64,000 nucleotides of DNA from Flavisphingomonas formosensis (GCF_009755815.1 NZ_WRPK01000006.1:124001-188000), one strand, 5' to 3'; positions 1-9,352 are shown, numbered from the stretch's first letter. Translations and numbers: made by a program. Notes: a model not told the origin generated them from the letters alone.

Positions 1-202
1 TTCTCACCCAGCGGCCACGCAGCGATTCGCTCTCGCTTTCGGTCGAGCCGGTTTTGCCGCACTCTGCGCCGGAACCGCTCGGTGTGGAGCAGCGCATCTC
101 GCCACCACTGCCCTGCTGAAGGGCCGCTTCGAGCGAACGGATCGACGTTCCGGCCGACGCCTCTCTCCCCGGAAGCGGATCCGGCATGGCTGTATCCCGC
201 GC

Positions 203-1369
203 TTATGCTTTGACCGCTTCGAGGATGGAGACCGCGCTGGTCACCGCCCCGCCGCCGAGATTGAGGCAGAGACCGAGCTCGGGCGGGCTGGCCAGCTGCA
301 TCTCGTCCGCCTCGCCGAGCAGTTGGCGGGCGATCATCACATGCATTGAGACGCCGGTCGCGCCGACCGGGTGGCCTTTCGCCTTGAGTCCCCCCGAAAG
401 ATTGATCGGCAGCCGGCCGTCCCGCTCAGTCTGCCCTTCGCGGACGACGGCCGAGCCCTGGCCGGGTTTCGCCAGGCCCAGTGCTTCAACTGACAGCAGC
501 TCGGCGATGGTGAAGCAATCATGGACTTCGGCGGCGCCGATGTCGTCGACCGTCGCACCTGCGGCGGCATAAGCGCGTGCGATCGCCACCGCTGGCCCTT
601 CGAACCGCTCGGGACGCTTGGCGGAAAGCGGCAGCAGGTCGCTGACCAGCTCGGCGGCGCGGAAGCCGACAGCGCGGCGAAAATCCGGAAGGCGGGAGCG
701 GTGCGCCACGACCACCGCCGCGGCGCCGTCGGAGATCAGCGAGCAGTCGCTCAGCTTGAGCGGCGGCGCGATGACGGGGTTCTTGTCGGATACGGCGAGG
801 CAGAAATCGAGATCGACCGGCCGGCGCAGATGGGCGAGGGGATTGCGCATCGCATTGGCGTGGTTCTTGACCGAGATCCGCGCCATCGCTTCGGTCGGAT
901 CCTCGAAATTCTGCGCGTAAGCCTCGGCAAAGCGCGCGAAGATTTGCGGAAAGCTCGTCCCGCTTTCCTCGGCCTGGTAGCTCGCGCCGCCGAGCGCCTT
1001 CGTCACGCCGGCGGTGTCGAGCCCGGTCATCTTCTCCGCCCCGACCACCAGGGCGACACGGCATCGTCCGCTGTTGACCGCATCCAGCGCCGAATATAGC
1101 GCGGCGCTGCCGGAGGCGCAGGCATTCTCGCATCGGATCGCCGGCTTGAAGCGCAGCCCGGGATCGGCATGGAGGATCATCGATGAGCAGAAGCCGTCGG
1201 GAACCAGGCCGGAATTGAAATTGCCGAGCCATACGGCATCGACATCCTCGCCGGCGATACCGGCGTCGACGAGCGCGGCGGACGCTGCATCCTTGATCAG
1301 GGCTTCGAGATCGAGCCCGTCGAACTTGCCGAACCGCGTATGTCCCCAGCCGACGATGAATGCGTCCAT
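203..1369 (-). CDS. Thiolase-family acyltransferase
   Basis: 388-aa protein of the thiolase / acetyl-CoA acetyltransferase superfamily, of the class often called lipid-transfer-protein thiolases. The nucleophile is probably Cys84 in ENACASGSAAL, and a conserved GHPVGATG motif with His333 is near the C-terminus. The third catalytic position falls in GLCLNLGGG (Cys368) rather than the usual CxG of biosynthetic thiolases. Such enzymes cleave or form carbon-carbon bonds on acyl-CoA thioesters in the cytoplasm. It is transcribed away from the acyl-CoA synthetase at 1743, so the two may share the 373-bp divergent region and act on one acyl-CoA route. The DUF35 OB-fold partner common beside this class was not recognised in the 202 bases before the window edge. 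The exact substrate cannot be inferred. Confidence 0.88.
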   Translation of the reverse strand: MDAFIVGWGHTRFGKFDGLDLEALIKDAASAALVDAGIAGEDVDAVWLGNFNSGLVPDGFCSSMILHADPGLRFKPAIRCENACASGSAALYSALDAVNSGRCRVALVVGAEKMTGLDTAGVTKALGGASYQAEESGTSFPQIFARFAEAYAQNFEDPTEAMARISVKNHANAMRNPLAHLRRPVDLDFCLAVSDKNPVIAPPLKLSDCSLISDGAAAVVVAHRSRLPDFRRAVGFRAAELVSDLLPLSAKRPERFEGPAVAIARAYAAAGATVDDIGAAEVHDCFTIAELLSVEALGLAKPGQGSAVVREGQTERDGRLPINLSGGLKAKGHPVGATGVSMHVMIARQLLGEADEMQLASPPELGLCLNLGGGAVTSAVSILEAVKA

Positions 1370-1742
1370 TTTCTCTCCGATACCACGATGCTGCCGCGTA
1401 ACGCCTAGCAGAGCGTCCTGGCCATTTCATCAGCGGCGAAATGTTCCACTCCCGGCAAGTCGGTGGGCGGGGCGGCAAAAGCGTCATCAACCAGCTACCG
1501 GTGCCCGCGCGAAGAGGGAGAGCAGCCGGCCCCGATATGGCTTGGGGCGCCGTTCAGCCATTCGGGCGAGGCCGCGCGCTGGGTGGCGTGCACGAAGCGG
1601 TAGGCTGGCCCGAGAACCGGGAGCTGACGGGGCGCTACCACTATGGGCATAAGCCGCGTATGGCGCAGGGCTGCGGGGCAGGATGCACCGACGCCGGCCG
1701 TCCTCATCGAGGCGGGCGAGGACCGGGAATGATGATGGGCCG
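1370..1742. other. Divergent intergenic region, thiolase / acyl-CoA synthetase
   Basis: 373 bases between two divergently transcribed genes. Open frames here are GC-rich and have no recognisable family. It most likely carries back-to-back promoters, but I could not pick a convincing -35/-10 pair or operator. Confidence 0.5.
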
Positions 1743-3257
1743 ATGAATCTGGCGGAATTGCTTCTGGTGCGGGCACGGACGACACCGGCTGCGCCAGCCC
1801 TCTTCCTGGGCGACGGCTTGGTCGCCGACTATGCGGAATTGGCGCGGCGCGTGCTGACGGTCGCAGGCGGCCTTGCCGCGCGCGGGGTCAAGGCCGGCGA
1901 TCGCATCCTGCTGTGGATGGCGAATAGCCCCGCCTATATCGAGACGATGTTCGGGATCTGGGCGGCGGGCGCCGTCGTCGTGCCGCTCAACTACAAGCTG
2001 CATCCGGACGAGGTGGCGGCGATCGTCGCCGACGCGCGGCCGAGGCTGATCTTCGCCGATGCCGGGGCCCCGGCGGAGATCGGCTGGGTGCCGGTGATCC
2101 GGACCGGCGAGCAGGATCTCGCCAGCCCGGTTGCGGGCGCTCGGGCGGCCGGTGCGGTGCCGCGTGCGTCCGGGGATCTGGCCTGGATCTTCTATACCTC
2201 GGGAACCACGGGCCGCCCGAAGGGTGCGATGCTGTCCGTAGGCAATCTTCTGGCTATGGCTCATGCCTATGTCGTTCATGTCGATCCGGACACGGCGCGG
2301 CGGGCCATGCTCTATGCCGCGCCGATGTCGCACGGCGCGGGGCTTTATGCCGTCCCGCAGATGCTGGTCGGCGGCGCGCATGTCGTGCCGGTGTCGGGCG
2401 GCTTCGATCCGGACGAGATCCTGGCGCTCGGCGCGGGCGGCAGGCTTGCCCCCCTCTCGCTGTTCGCAGCGCCCACCATGGTGCGCCGTCTGGTCGAAAA
2501 GGTCGAGGAAGCGCAGGAGCCGCCGGTCGGGATCGGAACGATCGTTTATGGCGGCGGCCCGATGTATTCCGCCGACATAGAGCGGGCCGTCGCGGTCATG
2601 GGCGATCGTTTCGTCCAGATCTACGGCCAGGGCGAGACGCCGATGACGATCACCTATCTGCCGCGCGCCATGGTGAGCGATCGCTGCCATCTCCGCTGGC
2701 GAGAGCGTCTCGGTTCGGTCGGCCTGCCATTTTCCTGCATGGACGTGCAGGTCGTCGGCGCGGACGGGGTGGAGCTTCCCTGCGGCATGCCGGGCGAGAT
2801 CCGGGTAGCCGGTCCGACCGTCATGATGGGCTATTGGGGCGATGCGGCCGCCACGGCGGCCGCGCTGGTTGATGGCTGGCTGCATACCGGCGACATCGGC
2901 CGTTTCGACGAGGATGGGCTGCTGACCCTCACCGATCGCGCCAAAGACGTGATCATCTCCGGCGGGAGCAACATCTATCCGCGCGAGGTGGAGGAAGTGC
3001 TGCTCCGCCATCCGGATGTCGAGCAGGCATCTGTGATCGGCGAGCCGGACCCGGAGTGGGGAGAGAATGTCCTGGCCTTCATCGTCGCGCGCGCTGGCAC
3101 CGGCCTCGGGATCGCTGCGATCGATGCCCATTGCCTTGACCATATGGCGCGATTCAAACGCCCGAAGCGCTACCTGTTCGTCGAGGATCTGCCGAAGAAT
3201 GCCTATGGCAAGGTCCTGAAGACGGAACTGCGCAAGCGTTTGCTTCCCCTGTCATAG
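1743..3257 (+). CDS. AMP-forming acyl-CoA synthetase
   Basis: 504-aa member of the ANL adenylating family, which activates a carboxylic acid to acyl-AMP and then acyl-CoA. The P-loop-like A3 motif YTSGTTGRPKG is at residues 151-161. HTGDIG (A7) and KDVIISGGSNIYPREVE (A8 hinge) follow, and the C-terminal catalytic lysine is Lys490 in NAYGKVLK. I chose the ATG at 1743 because the preceding 20 codons of the open frame are Arg/Ser-rich and unlike the family. Length and motif order are complete. It is divergent from a thiolase and upstream of UbiX/UbiD genes on the other strand, consistent with aromatic or arylacrylate acid catabolism. The substrate is unknown. Confidence 0.92.
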   Translation: MNLAELLLVRARTTPAAPALFLGDGLVADYAELARRVLTVAGGLAARGVKAGDRILLWMANSPAYIETMFGIWAAGAVVVPLNYKLHPDEVAAIVADARPRLIFADAGAPAEIGWVPVIRTGEQDLASPVAGARAAGAVPRASGDLAWIFYTSGTTGRPKGAMLSVGNLLAMAHAYVVHVDPDTARRAMLYAAPMSHGAGLYAVPQMLVGGAHVVPVSGGFDPDEILALGAGGRLAPLSLFAAPTMVRRLVEKVEEAQEPPVGIGTIVYGGGPMYSADIERAVAVMGDRFVQIYGQGETPMTITYLPRAMVSDRCHLRWRERLGSVGLPFSCMDVQVVGADGVELPCGMPGEIRVAGPTVMMGYWGDAAATAAALVDGWLHTGDIGRFDEDGLLTLTDRAKDVIISGGSNIYPREVEEVLLRHPDVEQASVIGEPDPEWGENVLAFIVARAGTGLGIAAIDAHCLDHMARFKRPKRYLFVEDLPKNAYGKVLKTELRKRLLPLS

Positions 3258-3486
3258 CAGCCCAGGATCGTAGCGGTCGCGGCATCGCCGGCGGCCATGG
3301 CCGGGCGATCGGGCTTGCACCCGCAGCACAGGAGCGGGTGCCGAACCTGCTGGCATGAGGGGGAAATGATCATTACGATCCGTTCATCTATGGAATGGCC
3401 CACCCTGTTCGATTTCCCACCCCGTGGCCTTGCCGGTCGTGCCCGAGGTCTGCCGCCTTTCGTTTACCCCACGCCGGAGCCAGCCG

Positions 3487-4545
3487 ATGCGCCGTCTAGA
3501 GGATAATCTGTTCCTCGCGCTCGTCCTCGCGGTATCGATCGCCTTCGCATGGATCGTGCAGCCTTTCTTCGGAGCGGTGCTGTGGGCGTTCATCGCGGCG
3601 GTGCTGTTCATGCCGCTCAACGATCGCCTGCTTCGTCTCATGCCGACGGGGCGCAACCGTGCGGCATTGCTGACGCTGCTCGTCATCGTCGCGATGGTGA
3701 TCGTGCCGGCGGTGGTGCTCGCCGCGTCGCTGCTTCAGGAAGCGTCTTCGGTCTATCTGCGGGTGCAGGCCGGCGAGGTGGATTTCGGCCGCTATGTGAT
3801 GCAGGTGCTGCATCGTCTGCCGAGCTGGGTGGTGCATCTGTTCGATCGGCTCGGCCTGACCAATTTCGATCTGATGCGCGCGCGATTGCAGGCGGGATTC
3901 GCGGCCAGTTTCCAGACGCTGGCGGCCCAGGCCTTCAGCATCGGGCAAAGCGCCTTCGGGTTCCTGATGGCGCTCGGCGTGATGCTCTATCTGAGCTTCT
4001 TCCTGTTGCGGGACGGGCGATCTCTGGCGGCGAAGGTCGAAGTAGCCGTGCCCCTGCATCCGCACCAGCGCAGCGCCTTGATGGCCAAGTTCATCGCGGT
4101 GGTGCGCGCGACGGTGAAAGGCAGCCTCGTCGTCGCGGCATTGCAGGGCGCAATCGGCGGTATCGTCTTCTGGGCGCTCGGCATTCACGGCGCGCTGCTG
4201 TGGGGCGTCTCCATGGCTATCTTCTCGCTCCTGCCGGCGATCGGCACGGGTCTCGTCTGGGTTCCGGTCGCCATCTATCTGCTGGTGACGGGCGCGATCT
4301 GGCAGGGCATCGTGCTGGTCCTCTGCGGCCTGTTCGTGATCGGCATGGTGGACAATGTGCTGCGCCCCATCCTCGTCGGGCACGATACGCGCATGCCCGA
4401 CTATGTCGTGCTGATTTCCACGCTGGGCGGCATAGAAGTATTCGGCTTCAACGGTTTTATCATCGGGCCGGTGATCGCGGCGCTATTCATCGCGATGTGG
4501 GATATACTCAGCCAGTCGCGGGCTGCATCTGCCGAGGAACGGTAA
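3487..4545 (+). CDS. AI-2E family (PerM-like) membrane transporter
   Basis: 352-aa polytopic inner-membrane protein of the AI-2E/PerM family. Hydrophobic helices start at residue 7, and two sit at the N-terminus before a soluble loop. The conserved C-terminal block includes a PAIGTGLVWVP segment and the GxMVDNVLRPILVG signature. The family includes exporters of autoinducer-2 and sodium/proton antiporters, so the transported compound cannot be assigned. The ATG at 3487 begins the typical MRRLEDN-type N-terminus; the open frame itself extends upstream to 3424. It stands alone, ending next to the acyl-CoA synthetase relic. Confidence 0.88.
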   Translation: MRRLEDNLFLALVLAVSIAFAWIVQPFFGAVLWAFIAAVLFMPLNDRLLRLMPTGRNRAALLTLLVIVAMVIVPAVVLAASLLQEASSVYLRVQAGEVDFGRYVMQVLHRLPSWVVHLFDRLGLTNFDLMRARLQAGFAASFQTLAAQAFSIGQSAFGFLMALGVMLYLSFFLLRDGRSLAAKVEVAVPLHPHQRSALMAKFIAVVRATVKGSLVVAALQGAIGGIVFWALGIHGALLWGVSMAIFSLLPAIGTGLVWVPVAIYLLVTGAIWQGIVLVLCGLFVIGMVDNVLRPILVGHDTRMPDYVVLISTLGGIEVFGFNGFIIGPVIAALFIAMWDILSQSRAASAEER

Positions 4546-4574
4546 AATCGCGAATGCTCCCCGATCCCGGCATG

Positions 4575-4765
4575 ACGACAGATCCAACTCGGTGAGCAGC
4601 TGAAATTTGCGGATATTGCCGCACGTCGTGCGCGGCAGATCGGATCGTATCAAGACGAAGCGTGGAACCTTGAAGCGCGACCGGCGGGTTACGATGAAGT
4701 TGGTGAGCTCGCCTGGAATTGCGACGCCCGCACCGGATAGTCGAAGCAGATCGCGGCCGTCGCCA
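4575..4765 (-). pseudogene. Relic of an acyl-CoA synthetase 3' end
   Basis: Reading the minus strand just after the ubiX stop codon gives an open stretch with RFKVPRFVLIRSDLPRTTCG followed by NIRKFQLLTELD. This matches the C-terminal subdomain of AMP-forming acyl-CoA synthetases, whose usual form is RFKVPRRVVFVDALPRTATG then KIQKF. The catalytic lysine after the glycine is replaced by asparagine, and the adenylation domain upstream is absent, so it cannot be functional. It lies where a ligase gene would follow ubiX in a ubiD-ubiX-ligase operon. The boundaries are approximate, judged by eye from residue similarity. Confidence 0.7.
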
Positions 4766-4777
4766 TGCGGCTCGACA

Positions 4778-5410
4778 TCAGCGCAGGATTCTGACCGGCG
4801 TTCCGTTGTCAGATGGCTTCTCCTCTTGCTCGGCCTCGCCCCAACGACGGGCGCCGGGCACTTCCAGGTCGAAGCAGTCTAGCGCGCGGGCGAGCACATG
4901 GTCGACCAGATCCGCGATCGTTTGAGGGCGCTGATAGAAGGCCGGAACCGGTGGATGGATGATCCCGCCCATTTCGGTGACCGCGAGCATGTTCTTGAGG
5001 TGTCCGGCGTGGAGAGGGGCCTCGCGGGTCAGCATCACCAGTCTGCGCCGTTCCTTCAGAACGACGTCGGCGGCGCGGGTGAGCAAGGTGGTGGTGACGC
5101 CGGTCGCGACTTCGGCGAGGGTGCGCACGGAACAGGGCGCAATCAGCATCCCCATGGTGCGGAAGGAGCCGCTGGCGATCGATGCGCCGACGTCGTTGAT
5201 CGGATGGACGTGGTCGGCGAGAGCATGCAGCGCATCGCGGCTTACGTCCGTTTCATGAGCGCGTGTCATTTCGCCGGCGCGGCTCACGACCAGATGAGTC
5301 TCGATGCCGAGGCTGCGCAGTATCTCCAGCGCGCGGATGCCGAAGACGATGCCGGTGGCGCCGGTGATGCCGACGATCATCCGGCGCGGAGCCGAGGCGT
5401 TGACGCTCAT
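4778..5410 (-). CDS. ubiX: UbiX-family flavin prenyltransferase
   Basis: 210-aa flavoprotein that prenylates FMN with dimethylallyl phosphate to make prenyl-FMN, the cofactor of UbiD decarboxylases. The N-terminal nucleotide-binding GITGATGIVFG (residues 14-24) is intact, and the C-terminal MGGIIHPPVPAFYQRP block is typical of UbiX/Pad1. The length is normal. It starts 13 bases after the end of the ubiD-like gene at 5424, so the two form an operon and UbiX presumably supplies that partner. It could also support ubiquinone biosynthesis, but pairing with a catabolic UbiD beside a ligase relic favours a catabolic role. Confidence 0.93.
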   Translation of the reverse strand: MSVNASAPRRMIVGITGATGIVFGIRALEILRSLGIETHLVVSRAGEMTRAHETDVSRDALHALADHVHPINDVGASIASGSFRTMGMLIAPCSVRTLAEVATGVTTTLLTRAADVVLKERRRLVMLTREAPLHAGHLKNMLAVTEMGGIIHPPVPAFYQRPQTIADLVDHVLARALDCFDLEVPGARRWGEAEQEEKPSDNGTPVRILR

Positions 5411-5423
5411 CGATGGAGCCAGG

Positions 5424-6806
5424 TCATGCGGAGAGCCAGGCCGGCACGCGCGGCATGCATGCGCGCAGCCGCTCCCGGGCGCTCGCCAGGGCGGCGGCCG
5501 GCGGCAATGCCCGCTCTATGCCTTCCGCCCGGTCGCTCGGCTTAGCGGTCGCGTCGAGACCGGCCTTGGTGACGAGGCCGCCTTCCTCCATCGGCTCGGA
5601 GCGGTCGGTGCCGCTGTGAGGGAAAAGCATCAGGTCGCGCTCCAGCTTCATGCGATTCATCCGTGCCCAATCTACCATCACCGGATCCCAGGGGTCGATG
5701 TCGACGTCGACCACCGTCACCCGCTTGACGAGGCTTACCGCCGCGAAGGCGGCATGGATCGCGCGGCGGGCCTGGCCGGGTCGGGGCGCGTCGAGCTGGA
5801 CGACGACATCGGTGCGGCCGGCGCCCGCCTCGGTCACGGCCACGTCCCGCACGTTCGGCACCACTTTGGCGATGCCGTGCAGCAGTCCGGCGGCGATCGG
5901 CAGCGCGCCCAGATAGATGTGCTCGCGATGGTAGCCGGGCTCGATCACCTGCAGGATCGCGTCCTCGCGTCGTGTCATCGCCGAGAAGGTGGCGAAGACG
6001 CCCGGCCCGTAATTTTCGTACATGCCATGATATTCGGAAATAAATCCTTCCGGAACCGAAACATTTGCGTCGATACGGCCTTCCAGCACGATCTCGGCGC
6101 CGGCCGGCACGCGCAGGTCGACGGTCAGGGCGTCGATCAGTTCGACCGGCGCGCCGAGCAGGCTGCCGGCGCATTCCAACTCGTCGTCACCCACGCCGAG
6201 ATAAAGGCATGCGGCGAGCTGGATGGCCGGATGCGCGCCGAGCACGACCGCGATGTCGAGCGGCCGTCCGCGCGCCGCAGCGCGCCGGGCGAAGAGGGCG
6301 AGATGATGGTTGGGCGCGATGCCGACCAGCGCCGTGCGTCCGTCGAGCAGGCCGACGCGTGCGAAGGAGGCGTTGCCGCGCCCCGTCTCGGGATCGCGAG
6401 CAAGGATGACGCCGGCGGTGATGTACGGCCGCTCCTCGCGCTCGAAGAAAGTGGGGACGGGTAACGCGGCGAGCGGGGCGTCGCGCTCGACGACCGCCTG
6501 CACGGCGCGGTGCGTCGCGCTGACCGGCCATATCGGCTCACGGATCGAACGCAGGATTCGTTCGGAGATCTCCGCCGGTGCGATGCCAAGCGCGGCGGCG
6601 ATGCGCTCCCGCCCGGCGAGCAGATTGCCCGCGATGCGGAGCGGCGATCCCGCCACCGCTTCGAACAGCAGCGCCGGACCGCGATCGGCAAGGGAAAGGC
6701 AGGCGGATACTTCATGGAAGGGATCGACCGTGTCCGGCACGCGCAACAGATCGCCTGTCCGGTCGAGCCATTCGAGGAAAGGACGGATGGATTGGTGCGC
6801 GTTCAT
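5424..6806 (-). CDS. UbiD-family prenyl-FMN-dependent decarboxylase
   Basis: 460-aa member of the UbiD/Fdc/AroY family, which reversibly decarboxylates aromatic or alpha,beta-unsaturated carboxylates with prenyl-FMN. Family marks include the N-terminal RPFLEWLDRTGDLLRVPD and the central EYHGMYENYGPGVFATFSAM with surrounding acidic residues. Another is YHREHIYLGALPIAAGLLHG. Its length is near Fdc/VdcC-type enzymes rather than the longer housekeeping UbiD. It is first in a two-gene operon with ubiX. A plausible substrate is an arylacrylate (cinnamate-like acid) or hydroxybenzoate, but this is inference. It is divergent from the FMN monooxygenase at 6982. Confidence 0.9.
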   Translation of the reverse strand: MNAHQSIRPFLEWLDRTGDLLRVPDTVDPFHEVSACLSLADRGPALLFEAVAGSPLRIAGNLLAGRERIAAALGIAPAEISERILRSIREPIWPVSATHRAVQAVVERDAPLAALPVPTFFEREERPYITAGVILARDPETGRGNASFARVGLLDGRTALVGIAPNHHLALFARRAAARGRPLDIAVVLGAHPAIQLAACLYLGVGDDELECAGSLLGAPVELIDALTVDLRVPAGAEIVLEGRIDANVSVPEGFISEYHGMYENYGPGVFATFSAMTRREDAILQVIEPGYHREHIYLGALPIAAGLLHGIAKVVPNVRDVAVTEAGAGRTDVVVQLDAPRPGQARRAIHAAFAAVSLVKRVTVVDVDIDPWDPVMVDWARMNRMKLERDLMLFPHSGTDRSEPMEEGGLVTKAGLDATAKPSDRAEGIERALPPAAALASARERLRACMPRVPAWLSA

Positions 6807-6981
6807 CGAATGAGCCTACCGCGTTGCAGCATTTTCACCAGCCGTTTGAACGCCATGGCTTGCGACACGCAAGAGATGCTGCGTATTTTCGAGCCGGATT
6901 ATCGCTTGCTGCACAAAAACCGATGACCGCAGCTGCGGCATGCGTGCCACTCTCGGGTCGTGATGATGCATGGGGATAAAG

Positions 6982-8283
6982 ATGGCTGAATTTCATCTGG
7001 GATGGTTTCTCGGGCCGGGCATCACCGTGCAAGGCTGGAACGAGCCCGGCTTCAGCCGCGGCTACGACTGGAGCAAGCCCGATATTTTCCAGGACGGCGC
7101 CCGCGCGCTGGAACGCGCCTGCTTCGATCTGCTCATTCTCGAGGATACGTCGGCGGTGCCCTATACCTACAAGGGCAGCATGGACTATTATCTGCGCACC
7201 GCGACGATGACGCCGAAGCTGGATCCGGTGATCCTGACGCCGTATCTCGCGCAGGTGACCGATCGTCTCGGCCTCGCCGTGACGATGACGTCCACCTTCT
7301 ATCCGCCCTGGCTGCTGGCGCGTTCGCTCTCGACGATGGACCATTATTCTAATGGACGCATCGCCTGGAACATCGTGACCGCGACGAGCGACGCCGCTGC
7401 GCAAAATTATGGCTACGACAAGCAGTTCGAGCATGATCTGCGCTACGACATGGCGGACGAATATGTCGACCTCGTCTCCCAGCTCTGGGACGCGTGGGAC
7501 GAAGATGCGGTGGTGATGTGCGAGGAGAGCGGCACCTTCATCGATCCAACGAAGGTGAAGACGCTCAACTTCGAAGGCAAATATTACAAGTCGCGCGGGC
7601 CGCTCAACGTGCCGCGCTCGCCCCAGGGCCGACCCGTCTACGTTGCTCCGGGTGGGTCGCCACGCGGCCGCAAGTTCAGTGGCCGCAACGCGGATGTCGT
7701 GCTCGCCACCTCGGGCACGATGGCGGACATGAAGAAGTATCGCGAGGACGTACGCGCCCATGCGGCCAGTTTCGGGCGCAATCCGGACGATCTCAAGGTC
7801 ATGTTCGCGGTAAGCCCGGTCGTGGTCGATTCTCCTTCGGAAGTAGCGGAGATGAAGGCTAAGCTCGCCGATGCGAAGAAGCATCATATGGAAAAGGGCA
7901 TGGCTGCCATGTCCTTTCTTTCCGGCATCGATTTCGGCAGCTTCGATCCCGATGCACCGATCGGGGAAATCAAAACCAACGGCATGCAGACCATGCTGCA
8001 GACCTTCGCCAAGCATGGCCCGCAGGCGACGTTGCGCCAGATCATGACCCATTCGGCGGATGACGGCTTCAACCAGATGGTCGGCACGCCGGACATGATC
8101 GCGTCGATGATGAAGGAAATCGTGGAGGAGGTGGGCGGCGACGGCTTCCTCATCGCGGGCTACATCAAACCCAAATATGTGACGCAGATCTGCGACCAGC
8201 TCGTCCCCGAGCTGCAGCGCCGCAAGCTGACGCGCAAGGGGTATGACCATGCCCATTTCCGCGACAATCTGATGGCATTCTGA
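6982..8283 (+). CDS. LLM-class FMN-dependent monooxygenase (NtaA/SnaA/DszA type)
   Basis: 433-aa luciferase-like monooxygenase of the NtaA/SnaA/DszA/DmoA group. These enzymes use reduced FMN from a separate reductase to oxygenate C-N, C-S or ring positions. The N-terminal GWFLGPG and the conserved blocks MDHYSNGRIAWNIVT and NFEGKYYKSRGPLNVPRSPQ are typical. So is the substrate-loop region ending in PGGSPRGRKFSGRNADVV. The ATG at 6982 is preferred because GGGGA lies about 7 bases upstream, although an ATG at 6970 is also in frame. No flavin reductase is adjacent. It is divergent from ubiD, and a strong terminator follows at 8308. The substrate is unknown. Confidence 0.9.
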   Translation: MAEFHLGWFLGPGITVQGWNEPGFSRGYDWSKPDIFQDGARALERACFDLLILEDTSAVPYTYKGSMDYYLRTATMTPKLDPVILTPYLAQVTDRLGLAVTMTSTFYPPWLLARSLSTMDHYSNGRIAWNIVTATSDAAAQNYGYDKQFEHDLRYDMADEYVDLVSQLWDAWDEDAVVMCEESGTFIDPTKVKTLNFEGKYYKSRGPLNVPRSPQGRPVYVAPGGSPRGRKFSGRNADVVLATSGTMADMKKYREDVRAHAASFGRNPDDLKVMFAVSPVVVDSPSEVAEMKAKLADAKKHHMEKGMAAMSFLSGIDFGSFDPDAPIGEIKTNGMQTMLQTFAKHGPQATLRQIMTHSADDGFNQMVGTPDMIASMMKEIVEEVGGDGFLIAGYIKPKYVTQICDQLVPELQRRKLTRKGYDHAHFRDNLMAF

Positions 8284-8307
8284 ACGTCCGAGCAAGCTTC
8301 CCCTGGC

Positions 8308-8340
8308 GGCGGTCCGATTATCGGACCGCCGTTTTCGTTG
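8308..8340 (+). terminator. Rho-independent terminator after the FMN monooxygenase
   Basis: A perfect 10-bp stem, GGCGGTCCGA paired with TCGGACCGCC around a 3-base loop, is followed by GTTTTCGTT. It begins 25 bases after the stop codon of the monooxygenase and lies before the convergent oxidoreductase gene. Confidence 0.85.
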
Positions 8341-8370
8341 AATTCTTCTGCGCTGGGGTGCGCGTTCCAA

Positions 8371-9327
8371 TTATCCGTTCGGGATGAAAACGATCCGGCG
8401 GCGGTCGCCTGCGTTCCAGCCCCGGTCCAAATCGGCAAGCGGCATCGTTTCCGTCGCGAGCGAGAAGCCGCCCGCAACGGCGGCCTCGAGCATGGCGCCG
8501 ATCGCCGCGATCAGCCGCCCGAGCGGCACGCTGCCTATCCCACTTCCCATGAGCTCGATGGCGGACGAGCGCAGCACCGCGCCCGGAAGGGAGATGTTCG
8601 CGCCGCTGGCATTGCCGATCTGGATGAAGCGCAGCGGCACGCCATCTGCACTGCTCTTGGCGCCCGCGATCAGCAGGCGCTCGGCGCTCATACCCCACAG
8701 ATAATCGAGCACAACATCGATCCCCTTCGCGAATTCCTCCCTGAACGCGGCTTCGAGAGCGTCCGCATCCTCGGAGAGCGGGATGATCGCGTCCGCACCG
8801 AGCGCTTGGAGCGCGGCCAGCGTCTCACGGTCCCGACCGGTGGCGACGATCCGGCGGGCGCCCTTATGCTTCGCGATCTGTACGGCGAGTTGTCCGGAAG
8901 CTCCGGTGGCCCCGTTGATCAGGACGGATTCGCCAGCCTTGAAACGGGCCCGTTCGGTGAGAGCGGCCCAGGAGGACATGCCGGGATTGGCGATCGCGGC
9001 CGCCGTCATGTCGTCGAGCCCCTCGGGAAGCGGCAGACAATGGTCTTCGGGCGCGACGGTTTCCTCCGCCATGCCGCCGAACGGTGCCCGTGGCAGAAGG
9101 AAATAGACGCGGCGCCCATCGTCCAGCTGCCCGACGCCATCGACGCCCGCGACGAAAGGGAAGAGGCTGGAGGAACTGTAATGCGTTCCGGCTGCTCGGC
9201 CGCGGGTCAGCGGGCTTAGCGCGCTGGCCAAGACCCGCATATGCTGTTCGCCGGCCTCGGCAACGGGGACTGCGAAGTCGGCGAAGACGGGGGCTTGCCC
9301 GGATGCTTGAACGACGGCGGCTTTCAT
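8371..9327 (-). CDS. Medium-chain (quinone-reductase-like) oxidoreductase
   Basis: 318-aa NADPH-dependent oxidoreductase of the medium-chain dehydrogenase/reductase superfamily, without the zinc ligands of alcohol dehydrogenases. The cofactor motif is in VLINGATGASGQLAVQIAKH, followed by a typical ARRIVATGRDRETL region. The start is the ATG at 9327 (MKAAVVQASGQAP); the frame remains open upstream but runs into the divergent promoter. It faces away from a MarR regulator 45 bases away, an arrangement typical of an enzyme repressed by its neighbour and induced by a small aromatic or electrophile. The substrate is unknown. Confidence 0.87.
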   Translation of the reverse strand: MKAAVVQASGQAPVFADFAVPVAEAGEQHMRVLASALSPLTRGRAAGTHYSSSSLFPFVAGVDGVGQLDDGRRVYFLLPRAPFGGMAEETVAPEDHCLPLPEGLDDMTAAAIANPGMSSWAALTERARFKAGESVLINGATGASGQLAVQIAKHKGARRIVATGRDRETLAALQALGADAIIPLSEDADALEAAFREEFAKGIDVVLDYLWGMSAERLLIAGAKSSADGVPLRFIQIGNASGANISLPGAVLRSSAIELMGSGIGSVPLGRLIAAIGAMLEAAVAGGFSLATETMPLADLDRGWNAGDRRRIVFIPNG

Positions 9328-9352
9328 CGGCTGACCTTTCCCGAAGGTGAAA

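Noticed and set aside
1-202. A minus-strand open frame from 187 to the window edge after the thiolase gene
   Set aside because: There is no ribosome site or recognisable family in about 62 codons; it could be a following gene but it is not supported.
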